Origin: Caldilinea sp.
GTDB taxonomy: Bacteria > Chloroflexota > Anaerolineae > Caldilineales > Caldilineaceae
Assembly: GCA_025055055.1 (NCBI GenBank)
Contig: JANWYX010000470.1
Coordinates: forward strand, 1-7,920
DNA: 7,920 nt
Reading direction: 5' to 3'
The notes under the pieces were generated by a model. The model saw only the letters and a program-made list of their open reading frames with translations. It made no database searches and was not told where the DNA came from. Below, piece by piece: positions 1 to 7,920 of this stretch (position 1 is its first letter; every line of letters begins with the position of its first letter). The position numbers and the translations under genes were made by a program.

Positions 1-888
<888 letters not shown>

Positions 889-908
889 CGCATCCACCCT
901 CGTTCCTT

Positions 909-1652
909 TTACTCTCTCTTTTCATTCATCACCGCCACGATCTCCGCCATGATCGCCAGGGCAATCTCTTCAGGTCGCCGCGCGCCGATGTCGAGGCCGA
1001 TCGGCGCGTGGATGCGGGCAATTTGGGCCTCCTCCAGCCCAAGTGCCTTGAGCGCCGCCGTCCGCTTTGCGTGCGTTCGCCGTGAGCCGAGCGCGCCGAT
1101 GTATCGGGCCGGGCTGCGCAGCGCCATCGCCAGCGCAGGGTTGTCGATCTTTTCATCGTGCGTCAACACGACGACGCAGGCGCTCTCGTCCAGTCCAACT
1201 TCCGCAAAGACGGCGTCAGGCCAACGCGCAATCAGTTCGTCGGCGTGAGGAAAACGCTCTGGGGCGGCGAAGGCGGTGCGCGGGTCGATGACGATGGTGT
1301 AGAAGCCGAGCGTGCGCGCGTAGGTCACCAGCGCCGCAGCAATGTGCACTGCGCCGACGATCCAGAGGCGCGGAGGCGGCGGCTGCACATCGATAAACAA
1401 CTCGACCGGCCCGCCCGCCGTCTCGACGGTGAGCCGCTCCGGTCGCAGCGAAGTAAAGACTTGCGCCGCCCGTTCACGCGTCACTGCGTCGAGTGTTGGC
1501 TCTCCCAGAGAACCTTCCGACCTGCCATCAGGCCAGAGGAGCATTTTCGCGCCGATTGTCGGGCCGGTCAGGGCCGTCGCCATGGCGACCAAGCGACCTG
1601 TACGCACGGCCTCTTCAAACTGGCGATAAATCGATGCCTCCGTCCCAGCCAT
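909..1652 (-). CDS. xdhC: XdhC/CoxI-family molybdenum-cofactor maturation protein (larger of a pair)
   Basis: XdhC-type proteins bind molybdenum cofactor, help its sulfuration and hand it to xanthine dehydrogenase or CO-dehydrogenase-like hydroxylases. The 247-residue product has a degenerate XdhC_CoxI N-terminal part (about 8-90, with GAKMLLWPDG and GSLG). A Rossmann-type XdhC_C domain follows: LWIVGAVHIA at 96-105, VIDPR at 121-125, THDEKIDNPAL at 165-175, YIGALGSRRTHAKR at 184-197 and PIGLDIGARRPEEIA at 217-231. The usual GAGH(V/I)A loop reads GAVHIA, with Val102 replacing the second glycine; I believe this is common in two-protein XdhC sets. It follows the short XdhC gene after 81 bases. 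No good Shine-Dalgarno precedes ATG 1652-1650, while a TATAAT box ends only 8 bases upstream of it, so a leaderless message is possible. The enzyme it serves is not in the window. Confidence 0.88.
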   Translation of the reverse strand: MAGTEASIYRQFEEAVRTGRLVAMATALTGPTIGAKMLLWPDGRSEGSLGEPTLDAVTRERAAQVFTSLRPERLTVETAGGPVELFIDVQPPPPRLWIVGAVHIAAALVTYARTLGFYTIVIDPRTAFAAPERFPHADELIARWPDAVFAEVGLDESACVVVLTHDEKIDNPALAMALRSPARYIGALGSRRTHAKRTAALKALGLEEAQIARIHAPIGLDIGARRPEEIALAIMAEIVAVMNEKRE

Positions 1653-1660
1653 ATCGATCC

Positions 1661-1666
1661 ATTATA
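1661..1666 (-). promoter_or_regulatory. Candidate -10 box (TATAAT) for the larger xdhC gene
   Basis: Reading the minus strand, CTCTATAATGG gives a perfect -10 hexamer inside the 81-base gap between the two XdhC genes. A start about 7 bases downstream would fall at about 1654-1653, one or two bases before ATG 1652. The -35 position at 17-bp spacing reads TTCGCG, which is weak, so this is a candidate only. Confidence 0.35.
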
Positions 1667-1692
1667 GAGCATCTACCAAGTGGCGCGAAGAA

Positions 1693-1723
1693 GCGCGAAG
1701 GAAATCTATTCTTTCCTTCGCGC
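1693..1723. repeat. Perfect 12-bp inverted repeat between the two XdhC genes
   Basis: GCGCGAAGGAAA (1693-1704) and TTTCCTTCGCGC (1712-1723) pair perfectly around a 7-base loop. GCGCGAAG also occurs just outside at 1683-1690, giving a second possible arm. No T-run follows on either strand (the minus strand continues TTCTTCGCG), so a classical rho-independent terminator is unlikely. An mRNA-stabilising, processing or attenuating hairpin in the minus-strand operon fits better. Confidence 0.8.
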
Positions 1724-1733
1724 CCCTTGCGGG

Positions 1734-2051
1734 TCAAAACTCCGGCAATGGCTCAACGAAGACCTCGATCACGCCGCCGCACGCCAGGCCAACGCTCTGC
1801 GCCACCTCATCGGCGATACCGTAGGTGAGCAGCTTGGGGCGACCGCTACGCAACGCCTCCAACGCTTCCTGCACGACTGCACTTTCGACGCAGCCGCCGC
1901 TAACCGAACCGGCCATCTCCCCTGTAGACGAAATTGCCATCTTCGAGCCGAGCGGCAGCGGCGCCGAGCCGTAGATACGCACGACGGTGGCAAGCGCAAT
2001 GCGCTTTTGTTCTGCGCGCCAACGCTCCAACGTAAGCAGCAACTCACGCAT
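1734..2051 (-). CDS. Short XdhC_CoxI-domain protein (N-terminal module of a two-protein XdhC)
   Basis: The 105-residue protein consists only of the XdhC_CoxI N-terminal module. GSAPLPLGSKM (28-38), GSVSGGCVES (48-57, with conserved C54) and LACGGVIEVFVEP (89-101, with conserved C91) are the family signatures. The Rossmann XdhC_C half is absent, so it should act with the larger protein encoded next, as a complex that handles molybdenum cofactor for a xanthine-dehydrogenase-type enzyme. It is not a frameshifted fragment: it ends at its own TGA, the 81-base gap holds no remnant, and the next protein has its own N-terminal region. It begins 41 bases after the reductase stop. The ribosome site before ATG 2051-2049 is poor (AGAAGACGAAAAG), so translation may depend on upstream coupling. 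The family assignment is firm; the target enzyme is unknown. Confidence 0.88.
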   Translation of the reverse strand: MRELLLTLERWRAEQKRIALATVVRIYGSAPLPLGSKMAISSTGEMAGSVSGGCVESAVVQEALEALRSGRPKLLTYGIADEVAQSVGLACGGVIEVFVEPLPEF

Positions 2052-2092
2052 ACGTCTTTTCGTCTTCTGATTCTGGCTTTTGATTCCGTCTC

Positions 2093-3637
<1,545 letters not shown>

Positions 3638-3642
3638 GCTTT

Positions 3643-3648
3643 CCTCCG
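3643..3648 (-). promoter_or_regulatory. Ribosome binding site of the HMG-CoA reductase
   Basis: The minus strand reads CGGAGG followed by AAAGC and then ATG at 3637. This is a strong Shine-Dalgarno at good spacing. It decides for ATG 3637 over the in-frame internal Met8. Confidence 0.75.
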
Positions 3649-3698
3649 TTTTTGTTGTTGAGAAGGGGTGAATCGGTCCGGTGTGTTGGTTGCAGCGG

Positions 3699-3725
3699 AT
3701 TATATCACAAAAACCTTCAGCGCAA
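3699..3725 (-). promoter_or_regulatory. Extended -10 promoter for the HMG-CoA reductase operon
   Basis: On the minus strand, TGATATAAT (-10 hexamer at 3704-3699) is a perfect extended -10 (TGnTATAAT). The best -35 match is TTGCGC at 3725-3720, with a short 15-bp spacer, so the extended -10 probably compensates. The predicted start near 3692 gives a leader of about 55 bases. Confidence 0.55.
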
Positions 3726-3746
3726 CGTTCAAGGTGCTCATTCCAA

Positions 3747-3775
3747 TTGACATGCTTCTATACTTTTACTACCAT
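3747..3775 (+). promoter_or_regulatory. Candidate promoter for the xylulokinase gene
   Basis: A perfect -35 TTGACA (3747-3752) is followed after exactly 17 bases by TACCAT (3770-3775), which matches 4 of 6 of the -10 consensus. The start would be near 3782, giving a leader of about 75 bases. The region 3638-3858 is otherwise noncoding and serves as the divergent promoter region. I saw no convincing operator palindrome in it. Confidence 0.45.
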
Positions 3776-3858
3776 ACATGCAGGACATACACACAACCAT
3801 CAACACCCTTTTTATGTTCCGCCCTGATGAACCGCACAAACGCCAGAGGTGAAAAGCA

Positions 3859-5352
<1,494 letters not shown>

Positions 5353-5397
5353 TGCCTCAAGGGCGCTTGTGAAAAATTTTACAGGAAGCCAAATTAC

Positions 5398-5426
5398 TTG
5401 ACGCGGCGGGCCGTCTCGTCTATAGT
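5398..5426 (+). promoter_or_regulatory. Promoter of the FMN riboswitch-ribXY transcript
   Basis: TTGACG (5398-5403) and TATAGT (5421-5426) are separated by exactly 17 bases, giving 5 of 6 matches to each consensus hexamer. The start would be near 5433, about 18 bases before the aptamer. An A/T-rich near-palindrome, TGTGAAAAATTTTACA (5368-5383), sits just upstream, where an UP element or an operator could act. The gap from the xylB stop to the -35 is only 45 bases, with no strong terminator. Confidence 0.75.
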
Positions 5427-5441
5427 AATAAGCAATTGAAT

Positions 5442-5654
<213 letters not shown>

Positions 5655-5686
5655 GGTCGCCGTGCTGTATTGGAGGCAACCTATGT

Positions 5687-5716
5687 CCCGGAGACCTTTT
5701 TGGCTCCGGGTTTTTT
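5687..5716 (+). terminator. Rho-independent terminator of the FMN riboswitch expression platform
   Basis: CCCGGAG (5687-5693) pairs with CTCCGGG (5704-5710). Two more C-G pairs close a T5 loop after a bulged A, and six T residues follow directly (5711-5716). Placed 52 bases after the aptamer and before ribX, it is the expected FMN-controlled OFF switch. I did not resolve a full antiterminator; only a 5-bp TCCGG/CCGGA pairing with the aptamer 3' end is visible. Confidence 0.85.
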
Positions 5717-5883
5717 GTTGTCTACGATGCAGCCACGTGACTGCACTTGCATCGAATGTGCGGCGGAGCATCGCTCCTGACTGCACAATTGCAGCTTGCA
5801 GGGTCGAGCAGAGCAGGCGCGCCTGTCTGCTCCTCGTCGATGGCAAGACAGACTTGTGCAAAAGTTGCAATATGCTGGTATTT
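5717..5883 (+). other. Hairpin-rich leader segment between two terminators
   Basis: This 167-base stretch holds consecutive small inverted repeats. They are CGATGCA/TGCATCG (5725-5731 with 5748-5754), GGAGC/GCTCC (5765-5777), CTGCA/TGCAG (5781-5794), the long repeat 5806-5832 listed separately, and CAAG/CTTG (5844-5856). TGACTGCAC occurs twice (5738-5746 and 5778-5786), and TGCA occurs eight times. I recognise no known riboswitch consensus here. It is probably structured 5' leader RNA rather than coding sequence. Confidence 0.5.
5806..5832. repeat. 27-base near-perfect inverted repeat in the ribX leader
   Basis: GAGCAGA (5806-5812) pairs with TCTGCTC (5826-5832), and the enclosed CAGGCGCGCCTG (5814-5825) is self-complementary. 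Only G5813 is bulged. As RNA this is a very stable hairpin with a 4-base CGCG loop. It has no T-run, so it is not a terminator. Confidence 0.75.
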
Positions 5884-5917
5884 CGCCCCAGGAGGCTTAC
5901 ACCCCTGGGGCGTTTTT
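5884..5917 (+). terminator. Second terminator-like hairpin, just before ribX
   Basis: CGCCCCAGG (5884-5892) pairs perfectly with CCTGGGGCG (5904-5912), forming a 9-bp stem with an 11-base loop, and five T residues follow (5913-5917). It lies 24 bases before the ribX ATG and just upstream of its ribosome site (AGGAG, 5928-5932). It could be a second transcriptional checkpoint after the FMN-controlled one. Confidence 0.75.
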
Positions 5918-5941
5918 ATCGATGAAAAGGAGAAGGCAAGG

Positions 5942-6763
5942 ATGTTTGAAGTCTCTAAAGATGAAATTCGATATCGACCTCGCCCCTTCCCCTTGCCGAC
6001 GCGGCGTGCGTGGAACGGCCGCGATCACAGCTATCTGCTTGCACCGTTAATATTTCTTTGTGTGATCGCGTTGTGGGCGGGGCTGGTCGAGTGGCGAGCA
6101 TATCCCCCCTTCATCCTACCGTCGCCGGCGCTGGTCTGGCAGAAGTTCCTCAGCATGGCCGCCGGCTCCTTGTGGTTGCATGTCGGCGTCACGCTGGTAG
6201 AGATTGTGCTGGGGTTGCTGATCGGACTGAGCGCAGCCTTCGCCCTGGGCTATCTTCTGGGCAAACACCGCAGTCTGGAGCGCATCGCCGCGCCCTACAT
6301 TGTCGCCAGCCAGAGCATTCCGGTCGTCGCCATCGCCCCGCTGATCGTCATCTGGATGGGCAGCGGATTGGCCAGCAAGGTGGCGGTCACAGCGCTGATC
6401 ACCTTTTTCCCAACGCTGGTCGCCACCATCGTCGGCGTGCGCAGCGTCGATTCCGACCTTCACGACCTGATGCGCAGTCTGCGCGCCACACGTAGCCAGA
6501 TGTTTTGGAAATTGGAGCTGCCCTCCGCTCTGCCGATGATCTTGGGAGGGCTGAAGTTGAGCGCTACGTTGGCCGTGGTCGGCGCCGTCGTCGGGGAGTT
6601 CATGGGCGCCACCGCTGGCCTTGGCTATCTAATCAATCTGGGGCGCGGCGTGCTCGACACACCGATGATCTTTGTGGCCATCTTCATGCTGGTGCTGATC
6701 GCCCAAGCGCTTTACCTGGCCGTCGTCCTGCTGGAGGCGCGGCTGTTGCACTGGCAGAGATAG
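5942..6763 (+). CDS. ribX: RibX-type ABC transporter permease
   Basis: This is the membrane channel subunit of an ABC importer of the SsuC/TauC/ThiX family. The FMN riboswitch upstream points to riboflavin or a close relative as the cargo. The 273-residue product has about six membrane segments (near 31-49, 83-107, 121-139, 147-168, 200-220 and 243-264). PPFILPSPALVW (55-66) is characteristic of the family. The ATPase-coupling EAA loop is seen as LMRSLRATRSQMFWKLELP (176-194). The reading frame stays open back to 5747, but ATG 5942 is chosen because AGGAG (5928-5932) precedes it at 9 bases, and the extension would run through terminator and hairpin DNA. RibXY is known from Chloroflexus under the same riboswitch. 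The permease assignment is certain; the substrate rests on the riboswitch context. Confidence 0.88.
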   Translation: MFEVSKDEIRYRPRPFPLPTRRAWNGRDHSYLLAPLIFLCVIALWAGLVEWRAYPPFILPSPALVWQKFLSMAAGSLWLHVGVTLVEIVLGLLIGLSAAFALGYLLGKHRSLERIAAPYIVASQSIPVVAIAPLIVIWMGSGLASKVAVTALITFFPTLVATIVGVRSVDSDLHDLMRSLRATRSQMFWKLELPSALPMILGGLKLSATLAVVGAVVGEFMGATAGLGYLINLGRGVLDTPMIFVAIFMLVLIAQALYLAVVLLEARLLHWQR

Positions 6764-6854
6764 GGATGCAGGATGCACAGGTTCGGCTTCCGCCGGACGC
6801 TACGACTGCAACAGATCAAATCAAGGATAAAGATAAAAAGGGGCTAAAACTTCT

Positions 6855-7868
6855 ATGAAAAAGAATTCTCTTCTCTACATTGCACTGTTCGTTGCCATCA
6901 TCCTGGCAGGATGCGCGCCGATTTCTGCGCCGAGAATATCGAATGCAACGCAGACGCTAGGTCGTGAAACCGTCCGCCTGGGCGCCGGCTTTATTCCAAA
7001 CGTACAATTTGCACCCATTTACGTCGGTCTGGAAAAGGGCTTCTTCCGCGAGGAAGGCATCGAGCTGGAGTTGAGCTATGGCTTCGAGAACGACTACCTC
7101 AAGCTGGTCGGCGTCGACGAATATCAGTTCATGCTCGGCAGCGGAGATCAGGTCGTGCTCGGCCGTGCGCAAGGGTTGCCGGTGCGCTATGTGCTGAACT
7201 GGTATACGCGCTTTCCGGTGGTGGTCTTCTCGAAAGCGGAACGCAATATCACGACACCGGCCGATTTGGCCGGCAAGACGATCGGCATTCCGGGCGCTTT
7301 CGGCGCAAGTTATGTGGCGTTGCGCGGCATCCTCGAAGCCGCCAACCTGACCGAACAGGACGTACGCCTGGAGAGCATCGGCTTCACCCAGGCGGCGGCG
7401 GTGAGCGAGGACCGCGTGGACGCCGCCGTCGATTATGCGGTCAACGGGCCGGTGGTGTTGCGCCTGGCGGGCATTCCGGTCAACGAGATCGCGCTCGACG
7501 ACTATTTGGTGATTCCCTCCAACGGCCTGGTCACCAACGAACGCACCATCGCCGAACGCCCCGACCTGGTGCAAAAAATGGTGCGCGCCCTGCAACGCTC
7601 GATCGCCTATACGCTCGCCAATCCGGATGAGGCCTTTGCCATTGCGCTCAAGGTCGTCCCCGAAGCGGGTGGCGAGAACGAAGCTGCCAGCCGCGCCGTC
7701 TTCGACGCCTCACTGACCTTCTGGACGCCCAAACCCGGTCAGACGCCCGGCGCCACCGATCTCGCCGACTGGCAGGCCACCGTCGAGTTTATGCAGCGCA
7801 TCGGCCTGATCGACGCAGCAGTGGACGCCGAAAGCCTCTTCACCAATCAATTCATTGCGGAAGAGTGA
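6855..7868 (+). CDS. ribY: RibY-type substrate-binding lipoprotein (NMT1/THI5-like)
   Basis: This is the extracellular solute receptor of the importer. Residues 1-20 form a lipoprotein signal: a lysine start, a hydrophobic stretch and the lipobox LAGC with acylated Cys20, followed by a short linker. The mature domain (about 38-335) is NMT1/THI5-like, as in thiamine-pyrimidine and sulfonate binders. It shows LGAGFIPNVQFAPIYVGLEKGFF (42-64, typical of the family), FMLGSGDQV (92-100), DLAGKTIGIPG (137-147), the hinge stretch VDAAVDYAVNG (188-198) and SNGLVTNE (222-229). The length of 337 residues is normal. It lies 91 bases after ribX, with AAGGGG (6838-6843) as ribosome site, in the same riboswitch-controlled operon. 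Lipid anchoring fits a Gram-positive or monoderm-like cell envelope, as in Chloroflexota. Riboflavin is the inferred ligand. Confidence 0.88.
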   Translation: MKKNSLLYIALFVAIILAGCAPISAPRISNATQTLGRETVRLGAGFIPNVQFAPIYVGLEKGFFREEGIELELSYGFENDYLKLVGVDEYQFMLGSGDQVVLGRAQGLPVRYVLNWYTRFPVVVFSKAERNITTPADLAGKTIGIPGAFGASYVALRGILEAANLTEQDVRLESIGFTQAAAVSEDRVDAAVDYAVNGPVVLRLAGIPVNEIALDDYLVIPSNGLVTNERTIAERPDLVQKMVRALQRSIAYTLANPDEAFAIALKVVPEAGGENEAASRAVFDASLTFWTPKPGQTPGATDLADWQATVEFMQRIGLIDAAVDAESLFTNQFIAEE

Positions 7869-7873
7869 ACGCC

Positions 7874-7920
7874 ATGGCCGTCTTTGTTGCGGAGCAGATC
7901 TCGAAACGATTCGTGGATGG
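7874..7920 (+). CDS. Start of the ABC transporter ATP-binding protein, cut by window edge
   Basis: Only 15 codons are visible. ATG 7874 follows the ribY stop after 5 bases, and the peptide MAVFVAEQISKRFVD has the usual opening of an ABC ATPase (the first strand before the A-loop). The position after the permease and binding protein supports this as the energising subunit of the same importer. The Walker motifs lie beyond the window. Confidence 0.7.
   Translation, partial: MAVFVAEQISKRFVD

Noticed and set aside
5357..5380. Terminator after xylB formed by CAAG/CTTG and the following A/T run.
   Set aside because: The stem is only 4 bp with a 4-base loop, and the T-run does not follow it directly.
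5717..5883. A second known riboswitch (TPP or cobalamin) in the leader spacer.
   Set aside because: I searched by eye for the TPP CUGAGA/ACCUGAUC blocks and the cobalamin-box GCCACUG. Only a chance GCCACGTG fragment was seen, so no known class can be claimed.
5717..5917. An independent small RNA starting after the first terminator and ending at the second.
   Set aside because: I could not find a convincing -35/-10 pair at 16-18 bp spacing in the segment.
5747..5941. Upstream extension of ribX to 5747, giving 338 residues.
   Set aside because: The extension runs through the leader hairpins and the second terminator, while ATG 5942 has a good AGGAG and gives a normal permease length.
6957..7595. 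212-codon minus-strand frame opposite ribY.
   Set aside because: It is an antisense shadow rich in His/Asp/Ala, and RibY in the other frame has a lipobox and family motifs.

Overview
The window looks like chromosomal DNA of a fairly GC-rich bacterium, most likely a member of the Chloroflexota (Caldilinea/Anaerolinea-like). This is an inference. It rests on an FMN-riboswitch-controlled riboflavin ABC transporter of the RibXY type, known from Chloroflexus, on an XdhC maturation factor made as two proteins, and on a bacterial class I HMG-CoA reductase. No rRNA, tRNA, CRISPR array, transposase or phage gene is visible.

Left half (1-3637), minus strand. Four genes are read right to left: HMG-CoA reductase (3637-2093), a short XdhC N-terminal-domain protein (2051-1734), a longer XdhC/CoxI protein (1652-909) and a class III PLP aminotransferase (888 to beyond the left edge). 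The gaps are 41, 81 and 20 bases. The 81-base gap holds a perfect 12-bp hairpin and a TATAAT box placed so that the longer XdhC gene could be transcribed leaderless. The operon therefore combines isoprenoid-type chemistry, molybdenum-cofactor delivery and amino-group transfer. Its common purpose cannot be read from this window alone.

Middle (3638-5352). A 221-base divergent intergenic region carries an extended -10 promoter for the reductase and a TTGACA-type promoter for a plus-strand xylulokinase (3859-5352). The kinase stands without a xylose isomerase or a pentose transporter next to it here.

Right half (5353-7920), plus strand. A strong sigma-70-like promoter (5398-5426) starts a roughly 500-base leader. 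The leader contains an FMN riboswitch (5451-5635) with an enlarged hairpin, a rho-independent terminator (5687-5716), a 167-base stretch full of small hairpins and TGCA tetramers, and a second terminator-like hairpin (5884-5917). After it come ribX (permease), ribY (substrate-binding lipoprotein) and the first 15 codons of an ABC ATPase. Together these make a three-part importer, probably for riboflavin, repressed when FMN is plentiful.

The points most worth a second look are the reductase with an extra N-terminal beta-rich domain, the double-terminator leader with its structured spacer, and the hairpin/leaderless arrangement between the two XdhC genes.
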